Part shown: one piece after another, positions 15,817 to 25,166 of the stretch
Layout of the letters: each line of letters starts with the position of its first letter
Position numbering within the stretch: the stretch's first letter is position 1
Assembly (NCBI GenBank): GCA_017307955.1
Contig: JAFKFV010000008.1
Span: 248,001-312,000, forward strand
From: Allobosea sp.
GTDB taxonomy: Bacteria; Pseudomonadota; Alphaproteobacteria; Rhizobiales; Kaistiaceae
DNA length: 64,000 bases
Direction: 5' to 3'
Program-made: the position numbers and the translations under genes
Notes under the pieces: model-generated
Told to the model about the DNA's origin: nothing
Seen by the model: the letters and a program-made list of their open reading frames with translations, nothing else
The model's database searches: none

Positions 15817-17705
15817 GCCTTCGCTCGGAAAAGACCGTGATCGCCGGCGCGCCGCGTCCGGCCCGCGCGGTCGTCGGCTCGCATCGCGAGAAGGAGGAGA
15901 TTTTCGGCGCGGTCTACGACCCGAAGATCGTCCGCCGCATCTGGAGCTTCGTCGCGCCCTATCGCCGCCAGGTGGTCATCTCGGTCATCGCCGTGCTGAT
16001 CTTCACGGCGACGCAGCTCGCGATCCCGCTCATCATCCGCACCGCCATCGACAGCGGCATGGCCGGCGGCGTCGCCGATCACCGCGTCCTCGTCTGGTGC
16101 GCCGCCACCTTCGCCGTCACCATCCTCGTCAACTACGGCGCCAGCTATGTGCAGGAGACGGTGGTCGGCATCGCCGCAGAGCATGTGCTGTTCGACATGC
16201 GCCGGGCGATGTTCAGCCATCTGCAGCGGGTGTCGCTCTCCTTCATGGACAAGACCGAGGTCGGGCGGCTGATGTCGCGTCTGCAGGGGGACGTGAACTC
16301 GATGCAGGAGTTCATGGAGACCTCGGTGCTCTCGATCGGCGATATCGCGCTGCTCGTCGGCATTGTCGGCGTTCTGCTCTGGCTCGATCCGCGCCTCGGC
16401 CTTTTGACCATGGCGACCATGCCGCTCCTCTTCATCGTGCGGCTTTTCTGGCTACCGCTCGCCAAGCAGTCCTTCATGGAGGCGCACGAGACGAGCTCGA
16501 TCGCCAATGGCGCGCTCGCCGAGGGCATCCATGGCGTGCGCACGGTGCAGAACATGAGCCGCCAGCGCGTCAATTTCGAACTCTATGACGAGAAGGTGCG
16601 CGCGCATCTCAATGCCAATCTCAAGGCGGCGCGATATGCGCAGGTGATGGTGCCGATCGTCGACACGCTGACCGGCATCGCCATGGCGACGGTCATCGTC
16701 GTCGGCGGCTCGATGGTGCTCGGCCGGACGCTCGATATCGGCGTCATGGTCGCCTTCCTCTTCTATATCCAGCGCTTCTTCGATCCGATCCGCTCCCTGA
16801 CGCTGCAATACAGCGTCATGCAGCGCGCGATGGCGTCGGGCCAGCGCATCTCCGAAGTGCTCGATGTGCCGGTCGACGTCACCGACAAGGTCGATGCCGC
16901 GCCGCTGCCGGACGACATGGACGGGTCGGTCGAGTTCCGCGGCGTCACCTTCGGCTACCGCCCCGGCCTGCCGGTGCTGAAGGACGTCTCCTTCCGCGTC
17001 AATCCGGGCGAGACCGTCGCGCTGGTCGGGCCGACCGGCTCCGGCAAGACCAGCGCCATGGCGCTGGTGCACCGCTTCTACGATGTCTGGGACGGCTCGG
17101 TGATGGTCGGCGGGCGGGACGTGCGCGACGTGACGCAGGTGTCGCTCGGCCGCCACATCGCCATGGTGCTGCAGGAGCCGTTCCTGTTCAGCGGCACGAT
17201 CTTCGACAATATCCGCTATCACAAGACCGAGGCGACACGCGCCGAGGTCGTCGCGGCGGCGAAGGCGGTGGGTGCGCATGAGTTCATCATGCGGCTCGCC
17301 AAGGGCTACGACACCGATCTCGAGCAGCGCGGCAGCAACCTCTCACAGGGGCAGCGCCAGCTGATCAGCTTCGCCCGTGCGCTGGTCGCCGATGCGAAGA
17401 TCCTGGTGCTCGACGAGGCGACGGCCAATATCGACAGCTATACCGAGCGGCAGATCCAGCGGGCACTGGCGGTGCTGCTCCAAGGCCGGACCGGCCTCGT
17501 CATCGCCCATCGGCTGGCGACGATCCGCGGCGCGGACCGGATCATCGTCCTGCAGAGCGGATCGCTGCTTGAAAGCGGCAATCACGAGGCGCTGATGCGC
17601 AAGAACGGGCTCTATGCCCGCCTTTACAGCATGAACTACGCCTCGTTCGATGATATCCCGGAGGAACTGGTCAAGGCCGGATTGCCGCCGCGATCCACGA
17701 GTTGA
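15813..17705 (+). CDS. ABC exporter half-transporter (catalytic-site subunit)
   Basis: 630 aa partner of the preceding gene with the same architecture: six membrane segments, then a nucleotide-binding domain. Walker A is GPTGSGKTSAMA, Walker B LVLDEATANID has the catalytic Glu, and the H-loop is VIAHRLATI. Its signature LSQGQRQLI deviates from LSGGQ. In a heterodimer, this subunit's intact Walker B pairs with the first subunit's LSGGQ to make the working ATP site, while its LSQGQ faces the first subunit's Asp-substituted Walker B. Such split degeneracy is known from TM287/288-type exporters. The coupled start strongly supports co-expression. Confidence 0.9.
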   Translation: MSLRSEKTVIAGAPRPARAVVGSHREKEEIFGAVYDPKIVRRIWSFVAPYRRQVVISVIAVLIFTATQLAIPLIIRTAIDSGMAGGVADHRVLVWCAATFAVTILVNYGASYVQETVVGIAAEHVLFDMRRAMFSHLQRVSLSFMDKTEVGRLMSRLQGDVNSMQEFMETSVLSIGDIALLVGIVGVLLWLDPRLGLLTMATMPLLFIVRLFWLPLAKQSFMEAHETSSIANGALAEGIHGVRTVQNMSRQRVNFELYDEKVRAHLNANLKAARYAQVMVPIVDTLTGIAMATVIVVGGSMVLGRTLDIGVMVAFLFYIQRFFDPIRSLTLQYSVMQRAMASGQRISEVLDVPVDVTDKVDAAPLPDDMDGSVEFRGVTFGYRPGLPVLKDVSFRVNPGETVALVGPTGSGKTSAMALVHRFYDVWDGSVMVGGRDVRDVTQVSLGRHIAMVLQEPFLFSGTIFDNIRYHKTEATRAEVVAAAKAVGAHEFIMRLAKGYDTDLEQRGSNLSQGQRQLISFARALVADAKILVLDEATANIDSYTERQIQRALAVLLQGRTGLVIAHRLATIRGADRIIVLQSGSLLESGNHEALMRKNGLYARLYSMNYASFDDIPEELVKAGLPPRSTS

Positions 17706-17711
17706 GCCGTT

Positions 17712-17737
17712 CGCCGGCATGCTTGAGAATGCCGGCG
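17712..17737 (+). terminator. hairpin after ABC exporter operon
   Basis: CGCCGGCAT and ATGCCGGCG form a 9-bp stem with an 8-base loop just after the second exporter stop. No T tract follows; probably a weak terminator or mRNA end. Confidence 0.45.
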
Positions 17738-17814
17738 GTCATGGCACACTTCGCCAAACCAGCGATTCGGCCGGATACGGGTCCGCATACCTGGGAGGGG
17801 GAGCAGCGCCGTTC

Positions 17815-18741
17815 ATGAACGACCTGCTGAAGAGACTGTCGGGGCTCACCGGTTCGACGCCGGTTCTCGTCGCCGCCTATGATGGTTTCGATCGCCTCCG
17901 CTACGCCAATGCCGCCTTTCGCTCGGCCTTCTTCATCGAAGAGCGCGAGGAGCCGCTCTGGTCGGAGATCATGAGGCGCAACTTCGCCTCGCGGCGTGGT
18001 ACGGTGATCCGGGCGCCCGATTTCGAGGAATGGCTGGTCGGAACGCAGTCGCGGCGCGGCAAGGTCGGCTTCCGCGCGTTCGAGACGGATCTCCACGACG
18101 GCCGCTGGCTCTGGATGACGGAGACGGTGGAGTCGGATGGCTGGATGCTCTGCATCGCTTCCGACGTCACCTCGCTGCGCCCGGACGAGCGCGCCGTGCG
18201 GCAGGACCGCGACTTCGCGATCAAGGCCTCGTTCACCGATGAACTGACCGGCATCGCCAATCGCCGGTTCGTCTCGGGACGTATCGAGGAGATGATGGAG
18301 GCCTCGGAGCCGGGGCGGCCTGCCGGCTGCGTCGCGCTGATCGACCTCGATCATTTCAAGGTCATCAACGACCGCTTCGGCCATGCCACCGGCGACGCGA
18401 TCCTCAAGGATTTCGCGCGCCGCATCCAGACGCAGGTGCGGCGGACCGACTGCTTCGGCCGTTTCGGCGGCGAGGAGTTCGTCCTCGTCCTGCCGCATAC
18501 CGGCCTCGAACAGGGCGTGCTCATCCTGGAGCGCATGGCGAGCCTCATCCGCATGACGCATCCGCTGCCCGACCGGCCCGACCTCACCTATACGTTTTCG
18601 GCTGGCCTGACCGCGGCCAACGCCGGCGACAGCCCTGTCACTTTGTTCGCGCGCGCCGATACCGCGCTCTATGCCGCCAAGCTCGCCGGCCGCGATCGCA
18701 TCCGCATCTGGCGACCCGACGATACGCAGATCGCCTCCTGA
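17815..18741 (+). CDS. GGDEF diguanylate cyclase with PAS-like sensor
   Basis: 308 aa. The N-terminal half (about 1-125) looks like a PAS-type sensor fold (VLVAAYDGFDRLRYANAAFR). The C-terminal GGDEF domain begins at FTDELTGIANRR and carries the GGEEF active-site loop, so it should make cyclic di-GMP from GTP. The inhibitory RxxD site (RRTD) lies five residues before GGEEF, so product feedback inhibition is predicted. There is no signal peptide or membrane span, so it is probably cytoplasmic. The start is taken at ATG 17815 (MNDLLKRLSG) after GGGAGGGGGAG; longer frames to 17650 overlap the exporter. The signal sensed is unknown. Confidence 0.9.
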   Translation: MNDLLKRLSGLTGSTPVLVAAYDGFDRLRYANAAFRSAFFIEEREEPLWSEIMRRNFASRRGTVIRAPDFEEWLVGTQSRRGKVGFRAFETDLHDGRWLWMTETVESDGWMLCIASDVTSLRPDERAVRQDRDFAIKASFTDELTGIANRRFVSGRIEEMMEASEPGRPAGCVALIDLDHFKVINDRFGHATGDAILKDFARRIQTQVRRTDCFGRFGGEEFVLVLPHTGLEQGVLILERMASLIRMTHPLPDRPDLTYTFSAGLTAANAGDSPVTLFARADTALYAAKLAGRDRIRIWRPDDTQIAS

Positions 18742-19125
18742 TCAGCTCGGCGGCGGATCCCCGCTGTTTTGCGTCGCGCCGGGAACCGGCGCCAGCCAGG
18801 CTTCGCGCCGCTTGATCCAGCCTTCATGCTGAGGCGCGCCGATCGTGGTCGGCGCCTCGTCGAGGCTGCCGAATCTGAGCTCGACATCGTGCTCATGCAG
18901 CGAAAACAGCCTTCCGCCGCAGTCGGGACAGAAGCTTCGTCCCTTATGTGTCGCGTAGCTGCCTTCGCAGCGGAACGCCTCGATCGGCCATTTGGCATAG
19001 CTGACGAAGACGCTGCCGCTCTCCTTGCGGCGATCGGTGCAATGGCAGGTGCCGATCAGGAAAGGCTCGCCCTCGAGGCGGTAGCGCACGCGGCCGCACA
19101 GGCAGCCGCCGGTTCGCATGGTCAT
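18742..19125 (-). CDS. GFA-family (glutathione-dependent formaldehyde-activating-like) protein
   Basis: 127 aa zinc-binding protein of the GFA/CENP-V family (Mss4-like fold). Cys pairs that bind zinc are visible: GGCLCGRVRY, GTCHCTDRR and RSFCPDCGGRLF. Members include the Gfa enzyme that joins formaldehyde and glutathione, but most paralogues are uncharacterised, so formaldehyde chemistry should not be assumed. ATG 19125 has GGAGGA six bases upstream. A frame extending to 19314 lacks family similarity. Divergent from the first ku gene. Confidence 0.85.
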   Translation of the reverse strand: MTMRTGGCLCGRVRYRLEGEPFLIGTCHCTDRRKESGSVFVSYAKWPIEAFRCEGSYATHKGRSFCPDCGGRLFSLHEHDVELRFGSLDEAPTTIGAPQHEGWIKRREAWLAPVPGATQNSGDPPPS

Positions 19126-19229
19126 GGTCTGTCCTCCATCCGCGATCTCCCAATGATGGTTGACGCGCCCTGTTCCGGAACGAAGCGCGCGGCCCGGCAT
19201 TGACGGCTCCGACGAAGCGGAGTCGACGC

Positions 19230-20099
19230 GTGGCGCCACGAGCGAACTGGAAGGGCCATCTGAAGCTCGGCGAGCTGACCGCCGCGGTCGCGCTCTATTC
19301 GGCCGCGACGACATCCGAGCGCGTCTCCTTCAACATGATCAACCGCAAGACCGGCCACCGGATCGAGCGTCATTTCGTCGACAGCGAGACGGGAAAGCCC
19401 GTGGAACGCGACGATCAGGTGAAGGGCTACGAAACCGGCGGTGATCCGATCGTGTTCGAGCCGGAAGAGATCGCGGCGGCGATGCCCGAGAGCGACAAGA
19501 CGATCGCCGTCGACGCCTTCGTGCCCTGCGCGCAGATCGACGACATCTATCTCGACGGCAGCTACTACCTCGCGCCCGCCGACCGTCATGCCGAGGAGGC
19601 CTTCGCGCTGCTCCGCGAGGGAATGCGCGCCGAAAAGGTCGCGGCCTTCGCCCATGCGGTACTGTTCCGGCGCGCCCGCCTGCTGCTCATCCGCCCCGAA
19701 GGGGAGGGGATGATCGCCAGCACGCTGCGCTTCGCCTATGAGATGCGCTCGGCCGCGGAGGCCTTCGAGGGCATTCCCGAGCGCAGCATCGAGGGCGAGA
19801 TGCTGGAACTCGCGGAGCACATCATCCAGTCCAAGGCAGGCCGCTTCGATCCCGCGGCGTTCGACGACCGCTACGACGCGGCGCTTGCCGAACTGGTGAA
19901 GGCGAAGATCGAGGGCCGCGAACTGCCGAAGCCGAAGCCGGTCGAGCGCACGAAATCGTCCGATCTTCTCGCGGCGCTGCGTGAGAGCGCCGGCGCCGGC
20001 GGCAAGCCGAGGCGCGGATCGGCCAAGGGCCGAACGGCGGCCAGGGGAACGCCCGAGCGCAAGGCGCGCGGGACGGCAGCACGCCAAAAGGCCGGATGA
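19230..20099 (+). CDS. ku: Ku protein, non-homologous end joining (copy 1)
   Basis: 289 aa bacterial Ku, a homodimeric ring that binds DNA double-strand ends and recruits LigD. The core has APRANWKGHLKLGEL at the start, VSFNMINRKTGHRIERHFVD, YLAPADRHAEEAFALL, and the conserved LRFAYEMR segment. The C-terminus is a Lys/Arg/Ala-rich tail as in many alphaproteobacterial Ku proteins. GTG 19230 was chosen because the family begins MAPRxxWKG; TTG 19200 would add ten residues. The stop overlaps a possible ligD start (ATGA at 20096), indicating a ku-ligD operon. Confidence 0.93.
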   Translation: MAPRANWKGHLKLGELTAAVALYSAATTSERVSFNMINRKTGHRIERHFVDSETGKPVERDDQVKGYETGGDPIVFEPEEIAAAMPESDKTIAVDAFVPCAQIDDIYLDGSYYLAPADRHAEEAFALLREGMRAEKVAAFAHAVLFRRARLLLIRPEGEGMIASTLRFAYEMRSAAEAFEGIPERSIEGEMLELAEHIIQSKAGRFDPAAFDDRYDAALAELVKAKIEGRELPKPKPVERTKSSDLLAALRESAGAGGKPRRGSAKGRTAARGTPERKARGTAARQKAG

Positions 20100-20110
20100 G
20101 GATCGCCGCC

Positions 20111-22663
20111 ATGGCGCTCGAAACCTATCGCAGCAAGCGCAATTTCGATGCGACACCGGAGCCGCAAGGCGAGGCCGGGGCGGCGGGCGGCAACAGTTTC
20201 GTCGTGCAGAAGCATGACGCGACGCGTCTCCACTACGACTTCCGCCTGGAGATGGACGGGGTTCTCAAGAGCTGGGCGGTGACCAAGGGGCCGAGCTTCG
20301 TGCCGACCGAGAAGCGCCTCGCGGTCCATGTCGAGGACCACCCGCTCGACTATGGCAGGTTCGAGGGCACGATCCCGAAAGGCGAATATGGCGGCGGCAC
20401 GGTCATCGTCTGGGATCGCGGCACCTGGTCGCCGATCGGCGATCCCGAAAAGGGATACGCCAAGGGCCATCTCGAATTCGAACTTCACGGCGAACGGCTG
20501 AAGGGCCGCTGGCATCTCGTCCGCATGCATGGGCGGCCGCGCGAAAAGCGCGAGAACTGGCTGCTGATCAAGGGCGACGACCGCTATGCCCGCGCCGAGG
20601 ATGCCCCGGACATCCTCGCCGAGACGCGCTCGGTCGCGACCGGCCGCGAGATGGCGGAGGTCGCGGGCGAAGCGCCTGGCTGGTCGTCGAAGACGGGCCG
20701 CATCGATCAGTCGGCGCCTGAAACGAAGCCGGCGAAAGAGCGTCGATCGGCCGCGAAGGCGAAGGCGGAGGCAGGTGAGGCTCGCTCCTCGGGACGGAAG
20801 GCATCGCTGCCGGATTTCGTGGAGCCGATGCTGGCGACGCTGGTCTCCACCGCGCCTGCGGGGTCCGACTGGCTGCACGAGATCAAATTCGACGGCTACC
20901 GCCTGCTGGCGCGGATCGATCACGGCACGGTGCGCCTCCTCACCCGCAGCGGACTCGACTGGACGGCGAAGTTCGGCACCACCGTTCCGGAGGCGCTGGC
21001 GGCGCTGCCGCTTGAGACAGGCATCATCGACGGCGAACTGGTCGTCGAAGGTTCGGCCGGTGCGTCCGATTTCTCGGCGCTGCAGGCCGATCTCTCCGCC
21101 GGACGCGACGACCGCTTCACCTTCTATGCCTTCGACCTCCTCCATCGCGACGGCCGCGATCTCACCAAGCTGCCGCTGACCGAGCGCAAGCAGCAGTTGG
21201 AAGAGGTCCTCGGCGCGGCCCCCGAAGCAATCCGCTACAGCAGCCATTTCCGCGAGAGCGGCAGCATGGTGCTGCGCCATGCCTGCCGTCTCAGCCTCGA
21301 AGGCATCGTCTCGAAACGCGCCGATTCGCCCTATCGCGGCGGCCGCGGCCGGTTGTGGGTGAAGTCGAAATGCTCCGCCCGCCAGGAATTCGTCATCGGC
21401 GGCTATGTGCCGTCGACGGCGATCAAGGATGCGATCGGCTCGCTGGTGCTGGGCGTCAACGAGGCTGACGGGCTGCGCCATGTCGGCCGCGTCGGCACCG
21501 GCTTCTCGGCCGCCGTCGCCCGCGATCTCTATCGGCGCCTGCAGCCGCTCCTGGCGGATGGCAGCCCCTTTGCCGGCAAGCTCACGGCCGAGGAGCGGCG
21601 CGGCGCGATATTCGTGAAGCCCGAACTCGTCGCGGAAGTGGAATTCCGAGCCTGGACCGGCGACAATCACCTGCGCCACGCCTCGTTCCGGGGCCTGCGC
21701 GAGGACAAGCCGGCGTCCGAGATCGTGCGCGAGATCCCGAAGGGCAAGCCGTCGCCTGACGCGAAAGCGGATGCGCCGAAGCCGGCGCGCCGGTCGGTGA
21801 AGCTCACCCATCCCGACCGCATCTACTGGCCCGATACCGGGCTCACCAAGGCCGGACTTGCCGACTACTATTCAGAGGTCTGGCGCGAGATTGGCCCCCA
21901 TATCGTCGGCCGGCCGCTGGCGCTGGTGCGCTGTCCCGAGGGCATCGAGGGCGAGCGCTTCTTCCAGAAGCATGCCTGGAAGGGCATGAACCCCGCGATC
22001 CGGCTGGTGCCCGACCCTAAGGAGAAGAAGGAGCCGCCGCTCGTCGCGATCGACAGCCTCGACGGGCTTCTCGGGCTCGTGCAGGCGGCGACGCTCGAGA
22101 TCCACCCCTGGGGCTCGACGCTTGCCGATTGGGAACGGCCCGACCGCATCATCCTCGATCTCGACCCTGGCGAAGGCGTCGCCTGGAGCGCAGTGATCGA
22201 CGCCGCGCGCGAGATCAAGGCGCGGCTGGAGGAGGCGGGCCTCGCCGCTTTCGTGAAGACCTCGGGCGGCAAGGGCCTGCATGTGATGGCGCCGCTGAAG
22301 CCGGCCGCCGACTGGACCGCCGCCAAGGCGTTCACCAAGGGCCTCGCCGAGGCGATGGCGTCCGACAGCCCGGATCTCTATGTCGCGACGATCAGCAAGG
22401 CGAAGCGCGGCGGCAAGATCCTCGTCGACTATCTGCGCAACCAGCGCGGCGCCACCGCCGTCGCCGCCTATTCGACCCGCGCGCGGCCGGGCGCACCCGT
22501 CTCGATGCCGGTCGAGTGGGAAGACCTCGGTCCCGATCTCGGCCCGGCCCGCTTCACGGTCGACAACACGCCCGGCCACATCGCCGCCCGCGCCGCCGAT
22601 CCGTTTGCCGATTTCGCGGCCGCAGCCGCCCCGCTGGCCGCGCCGTCGCGACGCAAGAAATAA
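20111..22663 (+). CDS. ligD: ATP-dependent DNA ligase LigD (PE-LIG-POL)
   Basis: 850 aa multifunctional end-joining enzyme. Domain order is 3'-phosphoesterase (about 1-170: KHDATRLHYDFRLEMDG and HPLDYGRFEGTIPKGEYGGG), ATP-dependent ligase (about 235-540: EIKFDGYRLLAR with the adenylated Lys, and EGIVSKRADSPYRGGR), then polymerase/primase (about 560-850: LDLDPGEGVAW with metal-binding Asp residues and TSGGKGLHVMAPL). This is the Pseudomonas order, unlike the POL-PE-LIG of mycobacteria. The start at ATG 20111 (MALETYRSKR) matches the family; ATG 20096 is an in-frame alternative that would couple with ku. Convergent with the second ku. Confidence 0.95.
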   Translation: MALETYRSKRNFDATPEPQGEAGAAGGNSFVVQKHDATRLHYDFRLEMDGVLKSWAVTKGPSFVPTEKRLAVHVEDHPLDYGRFEGTIPKGEYGGGTVIVWDRGTWSPIGDPEKGYAKGHLEFELHGERLKGRWHLVRMHGRPREKRENWLLIKGDDRYARAEDAPDILAETRSVATGREMAEVAGEAPGWSSKTGRIDQSAPETKPAKERRSAAKAKAEAGEARSSGRKASLPDFVEPMLATLVSTAPAGSDWLHEIKFDGYRLLARIDHGTVRLLTRSGLDWTAKFGTTVPEALAALPLETGIIDGELVVEGSAGASDFSALQADLSAGRDDRFTFYAFDLLHRDGRDLTKLPLTERKQQLEEVLGAAPEAIRYSSHFRESGSMVLRHACRLSLEGIVSKRADSPYRGGRGRLWVKSKCSARQEFVIGGYVPSTAIKDAIGSLVLGVNEADGLRHVGRVGTGFSAAVARDLYRRLQPLLADGSPFAGKLTAEERRGAIFVKPELVAEVEFRAWTGDNHLRHASFRGLREDKPASEIVREIPKGKPSPDAKADAPKPARRSVKLTHPDRIYWPDTGLTKAGLADYYSEVWREIGPHIVGRPLALVRCPEGIEGERFFQKHAWKGMNPAIRLVPDPKEKKEPPLVAIDSLDGLLGLVQAATLEIHPWGSTLADWERPDRIILDLDPGEGVAWSAVIDAAREIKARLEEAGLAAFVKTSGGKGLHVMAPLKPAADWTAAKAFTKGLAEAMASDSPDLYVATISKAKRGGKILVDYLRNQRGATAVAAYSTRARPGAPVSMPVEWEDLGPDLGPARFTVDNTPGHIAARAADPFADFAAAAAPLAAPSRRKK

Positions 22664-22669
22664 GGCGGA

Positions 22670-23482
22670 TCAGCGTTTCCGCGCCGCGGGCTTCGCCTCG
22701 GCCTCGAGGCTGCGGCGCAGCGCGTCCATGATGTTCACGACATTGTCGCCCGCCGGCTCGGCCTTCGGCTCGGCGACCTTCTTTTTCTTCCGTCCCTTGC
22801 TGCGCGCGGCGATCATCTCGTGCAGACGCTCCTCGACAGGGTCCTGCAGGCGCTCGGGGTCGAAGTCCTGCTTGCGCGCGGCGATGAGCTTCTTCACCAG
22901 CGCGAGTTCGTCGCGCTCGGGCTTCTCCTTGGGGATGGCGGAAAAAAAGTCGTCCGATGGCCGCACCTCGTCGCCATAGCGCAGCGTCCACAGCACGATG
23001 CCCTTGCCACGCGGCTCCAGCATCACGGCGCGCTCGCGGCGATAGAGCACCACGCGGGCGATGCCGACGGTCTCCGTCGCTTCCATCGCGGCGCGGATGA
23101 CGGAGAAGGCTTCCTCGCCGACCTCGTCGTCGGGGGCGAGGTAATGCGGCTTGTCGTGCCAGATCCAAGCGATCGAGTCGGCGGGGACGAAGGTCTCGAT
23201 ATCGATGGTGCGGGTGCTGTCGAGCGCGACGGCATCGAGCTCCTCGTCCTCGAGCAGCACATAGTCGTCCTCGCCGCGCGGATAGCCCCGCGCAATGTCG
23301 TCGTCATCGACGCGCTTGCCGCTGACGGCGTCGACATAGCGGCTTTCGACGCGATTATGCGTGGCTCGGTTCAGCGTGTGGAAGCGGATCTTGCCGCCCT
23401 CTCCGGTCGCCGGCGTCATCGAAACGGCGCAGGTGACGAGCGAGAGCTTCAGATAGCCTTTCCAGAAGCTGCGCGGCGCCAT
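22670..23482 (-). CDS. ku: Ku protein, non-homologous end joining (copy 2)
   Basis: 270 aa second Ku, convergent with ligD; the two stops lie six bases apart. It starts MAPRSFWKGYLKLSLVTCAV, a textbook bacterial Ku N-terminus, and contains RFHTLNRATHNRVESRYVDAVSGK and VGIARVVLYRRERAVML. The C-terminus has a Lys-rich stretch (GRKKKKV). It is clearly diverged from copy 1, so the pair is old or one was acquired. Alphaproteobacteria with two or more Ku genes are known (Sinorhizobium meliloti), where paralogues may form distinct dimers or act in different growth states. Confidence 0.93.
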   Translation of the reverse strand: MAPRSFWKGYLKLSLVTCAVSMTPATGEGGKIRFHTLNRATHNRVESRYVDAVSGKRVDDDDIARGYPRGEDDYVLLEDEELDAVALDSTRTIDIETFVPADSIAWIWHDKPHYLAPDDEVGEEAFSVIRAAMEATETVGIARVVLYRRERAVMLEPRGKGIVLWTLRYGDEVRPSDDFFSAIPKEKPERDELALVKKLIAARKQDFDPERLQDPVEERLHEMIAARSKGRKKKKVAEPKAEPAGDNVVNIMDALRRSLEAEAKPAARKR

Positions 23483-23556
23483 CGAGTCCTCCCGGAGGAT
23501 CGGAGATATCGCGCGACAACGGCCAGCGGGGCGCTTGCGTTCCCTGGCAAAACCGT

Positions 23557-24753
23557 TCAGGCGGCGACAGCGCCGCGCGGCCGCATCGCGAGAAAGGCCA
23601 GGAGAAGCGCCAGCGCGACATTGGCGAGCGCGGCAGCGGCGAGAAGCTGGATGATCCGCTCGGCGCCGGAGCCCTGCATGATCGCCGCGCTCAGCGGTGG
23701 CGCCAGGCTCTGCGCGACGAGATTCGGTGTTGCGAGCCCGCCCATGAGCACGGGAAAGCGCTCGGGACCGAACAAGGCGAGCGGCACCGCCCCGCGTGCG
23801 ATCGACCAGATGCCATTGCCGGCACCGTAGAGGACGAGCGCGAGCGCGACGACGTGATAGCCGCTGGCGAGCGCAACGATGCCGGCCGCGATGAGCGCCG
23901 ATGCCGTCACGAGCGTCATGACCGCGGGAAGCCGGCGGCCGATCACCATATCGACGACGCGGGCGGCCACCTGGGAAGGGCCGATCAGCGCACCGAACGA
24001 GACCGCGGCCGCGAGCGAGACATCGCGCGCCTGCAGGATCTGGATCAGATGAACCGAGACGACGGTCGCGAGCGTGCCGCCGGTGGTGATGATGACGGCC
24101 AGCAGCAGGAAAGCGCGTCTTTCGGGTTCCGAGAGCCGCGTCTTGCGGGGCGCCGATGCAGCCTCGCCGGTCGCGGCGGCCGGACTGTCGACGGGCGGCA
24201 GGAAGCGCAGCGCCAGCGGGATGCAGAGGATGAGATGCAGCGCCGCGAAGGCGAAGCAGACGGCGCGCCAGCCGGCATGATCGAGCAGCGCGGCGGAAAG
24301 CGGCCAGCAGATGGTCGAGGCGAAGCCGCCGAACAGCGTCAGCGTCGTGATCGCGCTGCGCGCGTCGTAGCCATAGTAGCGGCCGAGCGTGCTGAAGGCG
24401 GCGTCGTAGAGCGTGCCCGACATGCCGGCGCCGATGGCGATCCAGGCGAGAGCATAGACCGGGATCGTCGATGCCGACCCGAGCAGGACGAGACCCGCCG
24501 CGAGCAGCGCCAGGCCGCCGATGACCGGGTCGCGTCCGCCGCGGTCGCGGATCAGCCGCCCGACGCGCGGCGCCAGCAGGGCGGAGGCGAGCAGGGCCAG
24601 CGACAATCCGGCCGAGACGAGCGGCGGGCCCCAGCCCGTATCGGCGGCGATCGGTTTCGAGAGGATCGCCGGCAGATAATAGGACGAGCCCCAGGCGAAA
24701 ATCTGGATGATGCCGAGCGCCGAGATGACGGGCAGACGATTGCGCGCCCTGCT
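23557..24753 (-). CDS. MFS transporter at end of arsenic operon
   Basis: About 399 aa major facilitator protein with some twelve membrane segments (first: ISALGIIQIFAWGSSYYLPAIL). The loop LIRDRGGRDPVIGG is the MFS motif-A region. Its GTG start (24754-24756) overlaps the arsC stop, so it is the last gene of the ars operon. ArsK-type MFS efflux proteins for trivalent arsenicals occur in such operons, which makes arsenical efflux a reasonable guess, but substrate is not visible in the sequence and ArsK identity is not established. Positions here end at the base before that shared start codon, which runs to 24756. Confidence 0.85.
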   Translation of the reverse strand, partial: SRARNRLPVISALGIIQIFAWGSSYYLPAILSKPIAADTGWGPPLVSAGLSLALLASALLAPRVGRLIRDRGGRDPVIGGLALLAAGLVLLGSASTIPVYALAWIAIGAGMSGTLYDAAFSTLGRYYGYDARSAITTLTLFGGFASTICWPLSAALLDHAGWRAVCFAFAALHLILCIPLALRFLPPVDSPAAATGEAASAPRKTRLSEPERRAFLLLAVIITTGGTLATVVSVHLIQILQARDVSLAAAVSFGALIGPSQVAARVVDMVIGRRLPAVMTLVTASALIAAGIVALASGYHVVALALVLYGAGNGIWSIARGAVPLALFGPERFPVLMGGLATPNLVAQSLAPPLSAAIMQGSGAERIIQLLAAAALANVALALLLAFLAMRPRGAVAA

Positions 24754-25166
24754 CACGCCGACGTGCCGGTCTCCACGATCTCGCCGTCCTCCTTCACGAA
24801 ACGGCCGATATTCGAGTTCGGCAGCACCTCGAGGACACGTTCGGAGGGGCGCGCCAGCACCGTGCCCTTTTCCGTCTCGACGATCGGCCTGTTGATCAGG
24901 ATCGGATGCGCCAGCATCTGGTCGATGAGTTCGTCATCGCTCCATTTCGGGTCGGCAAGGCCGAGTTCGGCATAGGGTGTCCCCTTCTCGCGCAGCAGGG
25001 CGCGGACCGGAATGCCCATGGCGGCGATGAGCGCTACCAGCCTTTCCCGGCTCGGCGGCGTCTTCAGATATTCGATGACGACCGGCTCCTCGCCGCTGGC
25101 CCGGATCATGGCCAGCGTGTTCCGCGACGTGCCGCAGTCCGGGTTGTGATAGATCGTGACGGTCAT
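24753..25166 (-). CDS. arsC: arsenate reductase, glutaredoxin-dependent (ArsC)
   Basis: 137 aa ArsC/Spx-family reductase that converts arsenate to arsenite using glutathione and glutaredoxin. The N-terminus has IYHNPDCGTSRNTLAM, with the catalytic Cys in NPDCGTSRNT. The later block HPILINRPIVETEKG carries the Arg residues that bind arsenate, and the GTVLARPSERVLEVL segment is typical. The start ATG 25166 overlaps the acr3 stop (ATGA) and the stop overlaps the MFS start, so translation is coupled. It is unrelated in fold to the other arsenate reductase of this operon. Confidence 0.95.
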   Translation of the reverse strand: MTVTIYHNPDCGTSRNTLAMIRASGEEPVVIEYLKTPPSRERLVALIAAMGIPVRALLREKGTPYAELGLADPKWSDDELIDQMLAHPILINRPIVETEKGTVLARPSERVLEVLPNSNIGRFVKEDGEIVETGTSA

